A stretch of DNA of 64,000 nt from Streptomyces scabichelini (GTDB lineage Bacteria > Actinomycetota > Actinomycetes > Streptomycetales > Streptomycetaceae). The stretch spans positions 1 to 64,000 of the forward strand of contig NZ_JAAKZY010000005.1 of assembly GCF_011045015.1 (NCBI RefSeq), written 5' to 3'. Shown piece by piece: positions 10,807 through 20,391 of this stretch. Within the stretch, counting starts at the first letter, position 1; every line of letters starts with the position of its first letter. The position numbers were made by a program, and so were the translations under genes. A model generated the notes under the pieces. It did not search any database and was not told the DNA's origin. It saw only the letters and a list, made by a program, of their open reading frames with translations.

Positions 10807-13800
10807 TGCCGCGCCCGGGGCCGGGTCGGCCGTGCTCCCCGCCGGAGCGACGGAAGGTACGGGCCAGGTCCGTCCCGCCCCCAGGACGGGCCGCTCAGGG
10901 GCGTCCGGCGCGACGGCGGGTGTCTGGCGATGCCCACCTGCTGCGGGGAGAAGCTCGCCGACCTGCTGAGGACGGGTCTCCAGGAGGTGGCGTGTCAGGG
11001 CGGTGATGGTCCGGTGCTCGAAGAACAGGGTCTTCGGAAGCGGGCCGAAGACTCCTTCGAGGGTGCGGGTCATCTCCATGGTCATGACGGAGTCGACGCC
11101 GTAGTCCTCCAGCGACGCCTCGGCGTCGATCCTGTCGGCGGGCAGGTCGATGACCGAGGCCAGGAGCCGCTTGAAGTAGGCCACGGCCTGCTGCGCGGTG
11201 TTCTCGTCCGGGCCCTCCGCGGGCACTGCCGCCCTGCTCCCGTCGGGGACCTCCGCGGCCGCGGCATCCGGCGCGGGCCGGGACCGGGGTGCGGGGCTGT
11301 CCACGAGGAGTCCGGCGAGGAGGGTCCGCGCGATCCTCGGGCGGTCGCCCGAAACCACCATCACCTGGTCGGACGGCGATGCCAGGGCCAGGTACAGGGC
11401 GCGCAGCCCCTCCCGGTCCGGCAACGGCACGAGCCCGAAGCGTTCGTGCAGCGACCGCTCCGTCGGCGCGTCGACACGCATCCCGCCGTCGGCCCACAGG
11501 GGCCAGGCGACCGACAGTGTCCTGCCCCGTCGCTCGCCCCGGGCCACCAGCGCGTTGCGGTGGGCCGCGAAAGCGTCCATGAACGCGTTCGCGCAGGCGT
11601 AGTCGGCCTGCCCGACATTGCCCAGAGCCCCCGCGACCGAGGAGAAGGCGACCAGGAAGTCGAGGTCCGCGTCCTGCGTGGCCTCGTCCAGGTGCACCAG
11701 TCCTGCGACCTTCGGTGCCAGCACGCGGGAGAACTCGTCCGCGTCCTTCCGCATGACGAACGCGTCGCTGGTGGACCCGGCGGCGTGCAGGATCCCGTCG
11801 ATCCGGCCGTACCGCTCCCGGGTCTCCTGAACGAGCGTCACGACGTCGTCCCTGACCGTCACATCGGCCTGTACGTAGATCGTCTCCGCGCCGTGCTTCC
11901 GCAGTCGTTCAAGGAGCGCGTCCTTGTCCGCGTCGCGGGGCGAACGGCCGGCGATCACGATCCGGGCGCCACGGACCTGCTCCGCGATGTCGTGGGCGAA
12001 GACCGCGCCCAGGCCGCCGGCGCCCCCGGTGATCAGGTAGACGCCCCCGTCCTTCCAGGGCGTCACGGCCGGCCGGCAGTCGAGGTCCTCCTCGCGCCAC
12101 TTCAGGACCTCGCGCAGGCCGCCGAGGTAGCGCACGGCGAAGTCCGCGAGCACCGCGCGGTCCGCCGTCACGCGGGACGCGGCGCGCTCCGGGGCGTCCT
12201 GCCGGTCCACCAGCACCAGCTGGCCGAGCAGCCGCGGATTCTCCAGTCCGGCCGATTTCAGGATGGCGGCCAGTCCCGTCCACAGCGACGACTCGACGGC
12301 CGGGGCGACCAGTTGGACCCGGACCGGGTGGTGGGCGGGCTCACCGAGCAGCCGCTTGACCTCGGCGAAGACCTGCAGCGCGTAGTCGGTGTAGCGGCGG
12401 CCGACGTCCGTGGCGTCCGATGTCAGCCGAACCACTCGCGTGGTGTCCCGCGCCTCGAGCCTGGTGTCCTGCGCCTCGAGTGCCGCGGCGACTTCGGGGA
12501 GCTCCACGACCAGCACCAGGCCCTCGGGCGCCGGAGCCGTGACCGGCGCCGGGTCCGCGGCCACCCAGTGAGGAGCGGCGAACAACTCCCGGGTGGTCGT
12601 CGCAGCCGTCTGGGCGCGCAGGGCGACGCCCTTGAGCCGGACGCACACCCGCCCGTCGTCGTCACAGACGTCGATGTCGAGGCGACGCAGGCCGTCGCCC
12701 TCCCGGTCCGCGCTGTCTCGCACCCAGGCCCACGCCTCCGGTGGGCAGGGCCCGAGGATCTCGACCTCGTCAAGGGCGAACGGCAGCGGCGGTGCCTCGC
12801 CGTCAGCCGCGGACAGCAGGCCCGCACACGCCTGCAGGCTGGAGTCCACTGTCGACGGATGGAGCCCGTAGGCGTCCCGGGTGTCCCGCACGGTCGACGG
12901 CAGCGCGATCCTGGCCAGGACCTGTCCGTCACCCGTCCACAGACGCTCGATGCCGCGGTGACCCGGACCGTAAGCGATGCCGCGCGCCTCGGCGGTCGCG
13001 TACAACTCGTCGGCGTCGGGTCCGGGGATCCGGCACGCGTCGCGCAGTCGCGACAGGTCGACGCGGACGTCGGGGTTCTCGGTCGCGGGTTGCGAGGTCA
13101 CGTACGCCACGCCCTCGCTGTGGACCGTGTCGGCGGTTCCGGCGGCCGGGTCTCCCGGGCTGAGGATCTCGAATGCGACCTCGCCGTGCTGCTCGGGCCG
13201 CAGCCGGACCTGGACGGTCAGCCCCGGCTCGTGCAGGGTGACCGGCCGCGTCCAGACGACGTTCCGGATGCTCGACACGCGGTACGGCTCGTCGAGAGAG
13301 GCCGCCACGGCGGCGCGCGCCAGCTCCAGACAGGCGGCACCGGACAGCACGGGCTTGCCCTTGACCTGGTGGTCCCGCAGGAAGAACTCCTCGCCGGTGT
13401 AGACCGATGTGAAGCGCTGCCCATGGAGAGTGGAGGTGTTGACGTGCAGGAGCGGATGGAGCTGCGCCTGGCCCTCCGCGCGGCTCGGTTCGGTCGCGGT
13501 GCCGTCGGCCAGCCAGTGGCGCTCGCCTTGGAAGGGGTAGGTCGGCATCGATATGCGGCGCGGTGCGAATTCGGATGCGTCGTGGAGCTTCGTCCAGTCC
13601 ACCACGAGACCGGTCGTCCACAGCTTCACGAGTTCGTCGTACGCGCGCTGCGCGAGCGCCGCGTCCAGCGTCCGTGTCTGTTCCGCGTCGGCGGTGAAGA
13701 CGGCCAAGGCGCCCTGTCGGCGTTCCACCCTGCCCCGGTACAGGCCGGTGATCCCGGTCTCGCCGTCCAGGAACGCCCGTAGTTTCACGGTGAGTTCACC

Positions 13801-16800
13801 GGTCGTGGCCGCGATGAGTCCGAGGCGTTCCTCGTACGCGTCCCGACCTGTCTGGAGGGTGTGGGCGATGTCCGCGAGCCTGGCCGCGGCGCCCTCGCCC
13901 TCGGCCGTCCAGCGCAGCAGCTGATCGGCCTGCGCCAGCAGGCCGTCGTCCGTCCGCGCGGAGAGGACGATGACGGCGGGACCGCCCTCCGGCGGGAGAC
14001 CGTCAGCGGGGCGGGCAGCCGGGATGTGCTCCTCGACGATGACGTGTGCGTTGGAGCCCCCCGCCCCGAAGGACGAGATGCCGGCGATCCGCGGCATCGC
14101 GGTGCCGTCGGCGCCCGTCGGACGACTCCACTGTGCTGACTCCCGCGCCACGTAGAAGGGGCTGCCGTCGAAGTCGATGTGGGGATTGAGCACTTCGGAG
14201 TGCAGGGAGGGCGCGAGTTCGCCGTGCTTCATCTGCAGCAGCACCTTCGTCAGCGCGGCGATGCCGGCCGCGCTCTCGGCGTGCCCGATGTTGCTCTTGA
14301 CCGACCCGATCGCACAGAACTGCTTCCGGTCGGTGTGCTCGCGGAAGGCCCTGGTCAGTCCAGAGATCTCGATGGGGTCGCCGAGTGAGGTGCCCGTTCC
14401 GTGCGCCTCGACGTAGCTCACCGCTGCCGCGTCGACTCCGGCCTCACGCAACGCCTGGCCGATGACGTTGTACTGCGCACGGGGATTGGGGACGGAGTAT
14501 CCGTTGGTCTTGCCGCCATGGTTGACCGATGTGGCCCGGATGACGCCGTAGATGGTGTCGTTGTCCTCGCGTGCGCGGGCGAGCGGCTTGAGCAGGACCG
14601 CGCCGACGCCCTCACCCGGGACGTAGCCGTCGCCGCCCTCTCCGAAACTCTCGCAACGGCCCTTGCTCGACGCGTACTTGCCGCTGCCGAGCATCAGGAA
14701 CTTGTTGGGGTGCAGCGAGAGGTTCACGCCGCCCGCGACGGCCACTTCGCAGCCGCCCGTCCGCAGGCTCTGGCAGGCCAGGTGCAGCGCGGTGAGCGAC
14801 GACGAGCACATGGTGTCGACGGCCAGGCTCGGACCGTGCAGGTCGAAGACGTACGACACCCGGTTGGCGATGGTCGACGCGCTGCCGGACAGCGTGACGT
14901 TACGGCCGCGTGCCTGCTCCTGGGCGCCGTAGAGCTGGTACTCCTGGTACATCACCCCCACGAAGACGCCGACGTTGCCGGGCAGGCCGTGGCCTTCGTG
15001 GCGGCTCAGGGTCTCGCGTGTGTACCCGGCGTCTTCGAGCGTCTCGTGCACGCACTCCAGGAACAGTCGCTCCTGCGGGTCCATGAACGCCGCCTCGCGC
15101 GGGGCGATGTTGAAGAAGAGCGAGTCGAAGCGGTCGACGCCGTCCAGGAAGCCGCCCCACTTGGTGTACGTCTTGCCGGACGCGTTCTTGTCCGGGTCGA
15201 AGTAGGGACCGTGGTCCCAGCGGTCGGCGGGAATCTCGGTGACGCTGTCGCGGCCCTCGGCCAGATTCCGCCAGAACTCCCGGACGTTCCGCGCCTGGGG
15301 ATAGCGGCCCGCCAACCCGATGACGGCGATCTCCGTGTCCCCGCCCACCGGCTCCCGACGGCTGCGCCGCACGACCGCCGGGCGGGTGTGCGCGGACCGG
15401 GTTCCGGCGATGCCGTCCGTCGAGGTGACGGACGGCTCCTGGGCTTCGTCGACGAGCAGTTCGACCAGGCGCGGCCGGTGGGCACCGAGGAAGTACCCGG
15501 CCAGGGCGCTGATGCTCTGGTACTCGTAGAACAGCGTCTTGGACAGCGATCCGAAGACCTTCTCGAGCCGGTTGGTCAGGTTCATCGCCATGATCGAGTC
15601 GATGCCGTAGTGCTCGAGGGCGTCGTCCGCGTCGATCCGCTCGGCGGGCATGCGCAGCTCGGAGGCGAGAAGGCCGACCAGGTACTGGCCGGCGCGCTCC
15701 TCCAGCGTGCCACCCGGGCGGGCGCCGCCGTCCTCCGCGGCGGCGACGGCCGGTGACGTCGTCTCACCGTGCGGGAGTGCGCGGCCTGCCCGCTCGGCGG
15801 AAGCGTCCGCGGCGTACGCCCTGGAGGTGAAACCCCGCAGGAGACACCGCGGCGCACCGGCGTCGTCGAGGAGGTCGATGTCCAGCTTGCGGATGCCGAG
15901 CTCGGGCTGGTCGTCGTCGCTGTAGCGGACCCACGCCCACATCTGCGCGGTGCACGGGCCGAGGATGTCCAACTCGTCGAGTGCGAAGGGGAGATGGAGC
16001 ATGGCGGGGGCAGGGTCGGCGAGGTCGCCGTCCCGGCCGAACAGTCCGACAGCGGACTGCAGGGCGGCGTCCAGCAGGCTCGGGTGCAGCACGTACCCGT
16101 CGGCATCGGCGGGCGTCCCGGACGGCAGTCGCAGCCGTGCCAGCGCCTGCCCGTCGCCGATCGCCACGCTTTCGACGCCGCGGTGCGCGGGACCGTATGC
16201 GAGACCCATGGACCGGTAGATGCGGTAGCACTCTTCGGCGTCCATCAGTACGACACCGCAGGCCGCCCGCAGCGCGTCCACGTCCACGGCCGCCGGCGCT
16301 CCGCCATCGGCGAGGGCCCGTACCGTGCCCTGGCTGTGCACGACGGCGTCCGTGTCGGGCTCACCACCGGCGACGCCGGAGATCTCGAAGGCCACCTCCC
16401 CGGCGGCTCCGGCTTGCGCGGCGTACAGGGTCGTCATGACGCGTGCGGCGTTCTCGGCGACCGTCAGCGGCTGGGCCCACACCACGTTGCGCAGCGCGGT
16501 CCGACCCGGGCGCCCGTCGAGCGAGGCCTCGAGCGCGGCCCGGGCCATCTCCAGGTACGCGGCGGCCGGGAGCACCTTGCGGCCGTTGACGACATGGTCG
16601 GTGAGGAAGAACTCATCACCTGAGAAGACCGAGCCGAACCGCTGGGCGTCGAGGGTGGAGGTGTTGGTGTGGACGAGCGGGTGAAGCCGGGCAGCGCCGG
16701 AATCGACGGGGCCCGGTTCCGCGGCCAGGTCGCCCACCCAGTAGCGCTCGCGGGCGAAGGGATAACCGGGCAGCGGAAGCGTCCGGGGGCGCTGTGCACC

Positions 16801-19800
16801 GTACAGCTTGCCCCAGTCGACGCTCAGGCCCTTGACCCAGAGGCCGAGCAGCCGGTCGAACTTTCCCTTCTCGATCCACACGTCGACGGTCGTGGCCATG
16901 TCGCCGTCGTCACCGAGGGCGGTGAGCGCCTCCCGGTGCTCCTTGACGTTGCCGAGGTACAGGTCATCGACATCCTCACCGGCGACGAACGCGGCGAGTT
17001 TCGCGGTGAGTTCGGCAGCTGAGGCGACGGCCAGTGCGAGCCGTACGTCCATCGCCTCACGGCCGAGCTGAAGCGTGTGGGCGACGGCGCCGAGGTCGGG
17101 GCCGGCGGGGTTCTGACCGCGCAGCCAGTCGAGCAGGTCCCGGGCCCGCTCCCGCAGCCGCCCGGCATCCTTTGCCGAGAGGACGATCAGGCGCGGGGCG
17201 CCTTCCTGTGCGGGGGCGGGTGCGGGGTCGGCCCGGCGGTATTCGGCCACGACGACATGTGCGTTGGAGCCGCCGGCGCCGAACGAGGAGACTCCGGCGA
17301 TCCGGTCGCCTTCCGTGGTCTCCCCGTCGCCGCCGATGACCGCGGGCCGCGTCCACTCGGTCGTCTCCCGCTGGAGACGGAACGGTGTCCGGGTGAAGTC
17401 GATGTTGGGGTTGGGATCCTGCGCGTGCAGGCCGGCCGCGATGCGCCCGTGCTGCATCTGGAGGATGACCTTGAGCAGTCCGGCGATGCCGGCGGCGGCC
17501 TCCAGGTGACCGATGTTGCTCTTCAGGGAGCCGATGGCGCAGTGCTGCGGGGACCCGGTGCCGGACGCGAACGCCTGGGCCAGGCCGTCGACCTCGATCG
17601 GATCGCCCAGCTCGGTGCCGGTGCCGTGCGCTTCCACGAAGCTCACCTCGTCTGCACGGACGCCCGCACCGGCGAGCGCCTCGCGCACGACCTCGGCCTG
17701 CGCGACCGGGCTCGGGACGGTGTAGCCGTTGGTCCGGCCGCCGTGGTTGATGCTGCTGCCGCGCAGGACGGCCCGGATGTCGTCGTTGTCCCGCTCGGCG
17801 TCGGACAGCCGCTTGAGCAGGACGACAGCCACGCCCTCCCCCGGCACGAAACCGTTGCCACCGGCTCCGAAGCTGCGGCACCTGCCGTCGTCCGAGAGCA
17901 TCCGCTTGCCGGACATCAGGGTGTAGTTCGAGGGGTGCAGGTAGAGGTTGACCCCACCCGCGACGGCCAGGTCGCACTCGCCGCGGCGCAGGTGCTGGAT
18001 CGCTTCGTGGACGGCGCTCAGGGACGACGAGCAGAGAGTGTCGACCGGCAGGCTCGGCCCGGTGAGGTCGAGGAGGTACGACACCCGGTTCGCCACCGAC
18101 GCGAACGACGTCAGGGGGTGCAGCTTCTCGTTCCGCTTCCACAGGTCGGGCCCGTACAGGTCGAACCCGGTCTTCGAGACGCCAGCGAAGACGCCCACCC
18201 TGCGACGGTGTGCGTCAGCCAGGCGCTGCCGGGTGTACCCGGCGTCCTCCAGCGCGTTCCAGGACTCCTGGAGGAACAGGCGCTCCTGCGGGTCCATGTT
18301 CATCGCCTCTTGCGGCGAGATGCCGAAGAAGAGGGGGTCGAACTCGGCGAACCCGTCCAGGAATCCGCCCCACTTGCTGTAGCTCAGGCCCGCCGCCACC
18401 GCCTCGTCGCGGTCCGGGTGGTAGAAGCCCTCCAGCGGCCAGCGGCCCTCGGGGATCTCCGTGACGCAGTCACGCCCGGCGGCCAGGTTCTCCCAGAACT
18501 CCCGCAGGTTGCGGGCCTGCGGGAACCGCCCGCTCATGCCGATGACGGCGACCGCGTCCTCGGTGCGCTCGGAGGTGGGCGGGGCCGCGGCAGGCGTCGG
18601 CCGCTCGGCGGCGGAGACGTTCGTCGGCCGCCGAGCCGGATCGGCCTGCCGGGCCGCCGCCACCGTCCCCGTCCAGTCCAGACATCCCTGCCGGTGCGCC
18701 CGGAGGAAGTAGCGCGCGAGGGCATCCAGCGAATTGAACTCGTACAGCAGCGTCTTGGGCAGGTCGGGGAAGACGTCGGCGAGCTTCCGGTTGAGCCGGG
18801 TGACGACGATGGAGTCGATGCCGTAGTTCGCCAGCGGCACCTGAGCGTCGATCTTCGCGACCGGGAGGCCGATGACGCCGCTGAGCAGCTGTCCGAGCCT
18901 GCGGACGACCCTGTCACGCAGCGCCTCCTCGCCGATGTCCTCGGCAACTGCCGGGGCGGATGCGGGAACCGGGGCGGCTGCGGCGGTGGTCGCCGGCTGC
19001 CCGAGAAGCGTCCGGCGGATGCGCGGGCCGTCGCCCTCGACCGCCATCGCCTGGCAGTGGTCCGACCCGAGGGACTCGTGGAAGACCCTGATGCCCGACT
19101 CGGTGCGCAGGGCGTGCATGCCCGTCCGCTCGCGCAGAGCCTGCTCCGTCTCCGCGTCGACCGGCATCCCGCCCTCGGCCCACAGCGGCCAGTTGAGCGA
19201 GAGGCTGCGCCCCGTGCGCAGGCCCTGCGCGACCAGACCGCCCCGGTGGTGCGCAAACGCGTCCAGGAAGGCGTTGGCTGCGGCGTAGTCGCACTGGCCG
19301 ACGTTGCCCGTGACCGCCGCCGTGGAGGAGAACAGGGCGAAGAAGTCCAGTGCGTCGTCCCGGCTTGCGGCGTCCAGGTTGAGGGCGCCGGCCGTCTTCG
19401 GGGCGAGGACCTCGCGCACGTCCTTGGCGCTCTTGTGCGAGACGAAACCGTCCCGGAGCACCCCGGCGCTGTGGATGATGCCGTGGATGGCACCGTGCTC
19501 ACGCCGCACGTCGGCCAGGTACGCCTCGACAGCGTCCGGGTCGGCCACGTCGAGGCGCGCGTACTCCACCCGCGCGTGCGGACGGTTCAGGCCCTCGAGC
19601 AGTCGTCGCCGGTCACCGTCGAGCGCGGAGCGGCCGCTCAGCAGGACGGACGTGTTCTGTACGGATCGCAGCAGATCCCGGGCGAAGATCAGTCCGAGCC
19701 CGCCGAGGCCGCCGGTGATGACGTACGTACCGCCTTCCCGCCAGGGCAGGGCCGTGTGCTCGGGGCTCGCTGTCTCCTGCCAGGTCAGTACCTCACGTAC

Positions 19801-20391
19801 GCCCTCGCGGAACCGCACGACGGCGTCGCCGCTGCGCTCACGGCTCGCCAAAATGCGGACGGCGGTGTGCCCCGGCTCGTCGGCCGGGTCGACGAGGAGC
19901 AGCTGGGGCACGATCCCGGGGTTCTCCAGGCCCGCGCTCCTGACCATGCCGATCAGGCCGGACAGAAGGGCGTCCTCTCCCTGCGGGGAGCAGACCAACT
20001 GAACCAGCGTGGGGGGCAGTTCCGGGTCGCCGGTCAGGGGGCGGAGCGCGGTAAGCACCTGGCCCGCGAGGTCGGCGTAACGGTCCGCGAGCCCGGTGGC
20101 GCCGGTCCGCAGGGGGCGCACGTCGATCGCCGCGTCCTGCTCGCGCAGTGCGTGTTCCAGTGCCGACGGCCCGGCGAGCAGCACCACGTGCCCCGGCTTC
20201 CGCCCGGTCGCGGGGCCGTCGGCCGCCTGCCAGACCGGGTGGCACCGCACCAGCTCGGGCGACGGCGCGTCCGTGACGTCCGCGGGCGATCCCCCGGAGC
20301 CCTGACGGTCCTTCAGGAACCGCTTGACGTGCTCCTTAGAGACGCGGTCGGCCTTGAGATCCAGCAGAAGCCGTTCCAGCTGGCTGTCCAT
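6733..20391 (-). CDS. trans-AT polyketide synthase, second subunit (rest of module 6 to module 9)
   Basis: A 4552-aa modular PKS. The ATG at 20391 lies two bases after the stop of the upstream PKS gene (TGATCATG), with GAGGGG eight bases upstream. An in-frame extension to 20742 exists, but it overlaps the previous gene and is not PKS-like. Domains: short helical N-terminus (docking, inferred), KR6 (40-480), ACP6 (Ser near 525), KS7 (613-1030, Cys787), DH7 (His1266), ACP7 (near 1597), KS8 (1687-2110, Cys1862), DH8 (His2341), KR8 (GGAGGLG near 2785, Tyr near 2931), ACP8 (near 3101), KS9 (3200-3620), DH9 (3825-4090), KR9 (4120-4550). KS9, DH9 and KR9 have all lost key residues (see module 9). 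No AT domain is present. The protein begins with the KR of a module whose KS is at the end of the previous protein, and ends without the ACP of its last module, so both ends are split modules. Confidence 0.97.
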   Translation of the reverse strand: MDSQLERLLLDLKADRVSKEHVKRFLKDRQGSGGSPADVTDAPSPELVRCHPVWQAADGPATGRKPGHVVLLAGPSALEHALREQDAAIDVRPLRTGATGLADRYADLAGQVLTALRPLTGDPELPPTLVQLVCSPQGEDALLSGLIGMVRSAGLENPGIVPQLLLVDPADEPGHTAVRILASRERSGDAVVRFREGVREVLTWQETASPEHTALPWREGGTYVITGGLGGLGLIFARDLLRSVQNTSVLLSGRSALDGDRRRLLEGLNRPHARVEYARLDVADPDAVEAYLADVRREHGAIHGIIHSAGVLRDGFVSHKSAKDVREVLAPKTAGALNLDAASRDDALDFFALFSSTAAVTGNVGQCDYAAANAFLDAFAHHRGGLVAQGLRTGRSLSLNWPLWAEGGMPVDAETEQALRERTGMHALRTESGIRVFHESLGSDHCQAMAVEGDGPRIRRTLLGQPATTAAAAPVPASAPAVAEDIGEEALRDRVVRRLGQLLSGVIGLPVAKIDAQVPLANYGIDSIVVTRLNRKLADVFPDLPKTLLYEFNSLDALARYFLRAHRQGCLDWTGTVAAARQADPARRPTNVSAAERPTPAAAPPTSERTEDAVAVIGMSGRFPQARNLREFWENLAAGRDCVTEIPEGRWPLEGFYHPDRDEAVAAGLSYSKWGGFLDGFAEFDPLFFGISPQEAMNMDPQERLFLQESWNALEDAGYTRQRLADAHRRRVGVFAGVSKTGFDLYGPDLWKRNEKLHPLTSFASVANRVSYLLDLTGPSLPVDTLCSSSLSAVHEAIQHLRRGECDLAVAGGVNLYLHPSNYTLMSGKRMLSDDGRCRSFGAGGNGFVPGEGVAVVLLKRLSDAERDNDDIRAVLRGSSINHGGRTNGYTVPSPVAQAEVVREALAGAGVRADEVSFVEAHGTGTELGDPIEVDGLAQAFASGTGSPQHCAIGSLKSNIGHLEAAAGIAGLLKVILQMQHGRIAAGLHAQDPNPNIDFTRTPFRLQRETTEWTRPAVIGGDGETTEGDRIAGVSSFGAGGSNAHVVVAEYRRADPAPAPAQEGAPRLIVLSAKDAGRLRERARDLLDWLRGQNPAGPDLGAVAHTLQLGREAMDVRLALAVASAAELTAKLAAFVAGEDVDDLYLGNVKEHREALTALGDDGDMATTVDVWIEKGKFDRLLGLWVKGLSVDWGKLYGAQRPRTLPLPGYPFARERYWVGDLAAEPGPVDSGAARLHPLVHTNTSTLDAQRFGSVFSGDEFFLTDHVVNGRKVLPAAAYLEMARAALEASLDGRPGRTALRNVVWAQPLTVAENAARVMTTLYAAQAGAAGEVAFEISGVAGGEPDTDAVVHSQGTVRALADGGAPAAVDVDALRAACGVVLMDAEECYRIYRSMGLAYGPAHRGVESVAIGDGQALARLRLPSGTPADADGYVLHPSLLDAALQSAVGLFGRDGDLADPAPAMLHLPFALDELDILGPCTAQMWAWVRYSDDDQPELGIRKLDIDLLDDAGAPRCLLRGFTSRAYAADASAERAGRALPHGETTSPAVAAAEDGGARPGGTLEERAGQYLVGLLASELRMPAERIDADDALEHYGIDSIMAMNLTNRLEKVFGSLSKTLFYEYQSISALAGYFLGAHRPRLVELLVDEAQEPSVTSTDGIAGTRSAHTRPAVVRRSRREPVGGDTEIAVIGLAGRYPQARNVREFWRNLAEGRDSVTEIPADRWDHGPYFDPDKNASGKTYTKWGGFLDGVDRFDSLFFNIAPREAAFMDPQERLFLECVHETLEDAGYTRETLSRHEGHGLPGNVGVFVGVMYQEYQLYGAQEQARGRNVTLSGSASTIANRVSYVFDLHGPSLAVDTMCSSSLTALHLACQSLRTGGCEVAVAGGVNLSLHPNKFLMLGSGKYASSKGRCESFGEGGDGYVPGEGVGAVLLKPLARAREDNDTIYGVIRATSVNHGGKTNGYSVPNPRAQYNVIGQALREAGVDAAAVSYVEAHGTGTSLGDPIEISGLTRAFREHTDRKQFCAIGSVKSNIGHAESAAGIAALTKVLLQMKHGELAPSLHSEVLNPHIDFDGSPFYVARESAQWSRPTGADGTAMPRIAGISSFGAGGSNAHVIVEEHIPAARPADGLPPEGGPAVIVLSARTDDGLLAQADQLLRWTAEGEGAAARLADIAHTLQTGRDAYEERLGLIAATTGELTVKLRAFLDGETGITGLYRGRVERRQGALAVFTADAEQTRTLDAALAQRAYDELVKLWTTGLVVDWTKLHDASEFAPRRISMPTYPFQGERHWLADGTATEPSRAEGQAQLHPLLHVNTSTLHGQRFTSVYTGEEFFLRDHQVKGKPVLSGAACLELARAAVAASLDEPYRVSSIRNVVWTRPVTLHEPGLTVQVRLRPEQHGEVAFEILSPGDPAAGTADTVHSEGVAYVTSQPATENPDVRVDLSRLRDACRIPGPDADELYATAEARGIAYGPGHRGIERLWTGDGQVLARIALPSTVRDTRDAYGLHPSTVDSSLQACAGLLSAADGEAPPLPFALDEVEILGPCPPEAWAWVRDSADREGDGLRRLDIDVCDDDGRVCVRLKGVALRAQTAATTTRELFAAPHWVAADPAPVTAPAPEGLVLVVELPEVAAALEAQDTRLEARDTTRVVRLTSDATDVGRRYTDYALQVFAEVKRLLGEPAHHPVRVQLVAPAVESSLWTGLAAILKSAGLENPRLLGQLVLVDRQDAPERAASRVTADRAVLADFAVRYLGGLREVLKWREEDLDCRPAVTPWKDGGVYLITGGAGGLGAVFAHDIAEQVRGARIVIAGRSPRDADKDALLERLRKHGAETIYVQADVTVRDDVVTLVQETRERYGRIDGILHAAGSTSDAFVMRKDADEFSRVLAPKVAGLVHLDEATQDADLDFLVAFSSVAGALGNVGQADYACANAFMDAFAAHRNALVARGERRGRTLSVAWPLWADGGMRVDAPTERSLHERFGLVPLPDREGLRALYLALASPSDQVMVVSGDRPRIARTLLAGLLVDSPAPRSRPAPDAAAAEVPDGSRAAVPAEGPDENTAQQAVAYFKRLLASVIDLPADRIDAEASLEDYGVDSVMTMEMTRTLEGVFGPLPKTLFFEHRTITALTRHLLETRPQQVGELLPAAGGHRQTPAVAPDAPERPVLGAGRTWPVPSVAPAGSTADPAPGAATGDTAIIGLAGRYPQARDVREFWQNLAAGKDCVTEVPGDRWDHARFFDPAKGTPGKSYSKWGGFLDGAYDFDPQFFNISPREAEIMDPQERLFLQCVHETLEDAGYVRDTGKDRTGNLLDGRVGVFVGVMYQEYQLYGALSQGAGAAPTVSGSSASVANRVSHVFNFRGPSLSVDTMCSASLMAVHLACRSLESGDCDTAVAGGVNLSLHPNKYLLLSQGRLASSDGRCASFGAGGDGYAPGEGVGAVLLKPLARAIADGDRIYGVIKGTAANHRGRTSGYSVPEPLGQAEVIGEALRRAGVNARDVSYIDANSIGTSLGDPIEIAGLSKAFGPYTDDRGFCAIGSVKSNIGHAESAAGIAGITKVLLQLQHRRLAPTLHASTLNPHIDFEQSPFVVQQEPAEWPAPVSDDGTRGALPRVAGVSAFGAGGSNAHVVIAEYVPDSTTPGSPAAAVPRAVVPLSARTTEQLRARAERLVEWLGRPENADLALTDVAYTLQVGREPREERLGVVASSVPDLVEKLGRFLAGEFAGGEIVRGSVAGGAQTLTLFASDSDLDVMIAAWAEKGKYEKLLELWVNGVPVSWRSLYGTETPRRVALPTYPFAAERYSAFDDLSAPEPNALGGPAPLHPLVQVNTSDFTEQRFTSVVTGQERFLGDRVARTVPGAAFLEMAVAASCLSSRATVDPSAPVVLRDVVFARPLDPADGLREVHVGLRPEDDGDIRFRIRSTPSGGDGDADAVEHSEGVLYFADGAEETVLDVPALRRACGGSGLTAEQYYGRHHDDRPAHEPAYRAVQSIGTGPGHALIQLALPAPARDTEDGFVLHPGLLGAAVQACSDVLGRSAGQDGAYAGGGPAVIRAIDEVLVLDACTASMWAWVRPGARQAGDAQAPGFDLDLADEQGRVRIRIGGLQFDRAASDRADHGPTTLAPAAEHRDTPSVVGTEARSGQPVLLHSQWQARPAPARPSGLTAARPTVLLAGLPELAPLLRGDDADVFVLTADDEVPDSRYTAYGLQVLRHLRSIMRGADGRNHVQLVLPGTPDATLLSGLAAMLRTARLENPAVTGQVVVLDRTDTSERAVLRIRENRGCPDETLVRYVDGLREVPAWAECEVRSAPHTLPWKENGTYLVADGAGALGRAVAREIATQTGNATVVLVGRSPLDRESREALQNLAGDSAVSYEQADISSPSEADALIARILERHRGIDGVIHSAGIARDALIVDKSGRDFLDVLAPETAGVVNLDAATRSLPLDFFVTCSSLSGVNGGVGQVDGAAVNAFLDAYARHRQDLVAGGERFGHSQSVIWPPRADGIGDLHRILRSEYGQVMVSVPSVGRALGDAPVPTQRKFPTFSTDGADS
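10957..15345 (-). other. PKS module 8: KS-DH-KR-ACP
   Basis: KS8 has DTMCSSSL, EAHGTGT and SNIGH. DH8 has HQVKGKPVLS (His2341, with the usual final Pro replaced by Ser) and a HPSTVDSSL Asp motif. KR8 has GGAGGLG and ADYACANAF, with a B-type-like Asp (STSDAF). ACP8 is YGVDS. Predicted outcome: a double bond. Confidence 0.83.
15472..18564 (-). other. PKS module 7: KS-DH-ACP without KR
   Basis: KS7 keeps Cys787 (DTLCSSSL), EAHGTGT and SNIGH. DH7 has HVVNGRKVLP (His1266) and HPSLLDAAL. The DH is followed by about 60 residues of linker and then ACP7 (YGIDS); no Rossmann motif is present. A DH with no KR suggests a dehydrating bimodule in which DH7 acts on the hydroxyl made by module 6. KS7 is not obviously a KS0, so it may instead extend the chain. 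Confidence 0.8.

Noticed and set aside
6862-13782. A plus-strand open frame of about 2300 codons opposite the PKS gene, and similar ones at 17077-21504, 24606-32723 and 33093-38456
   Set aside because: They mirror the minus-strand PKS codons, carry no recognisable domain, and arise from high third-position GC on the opposite strand.
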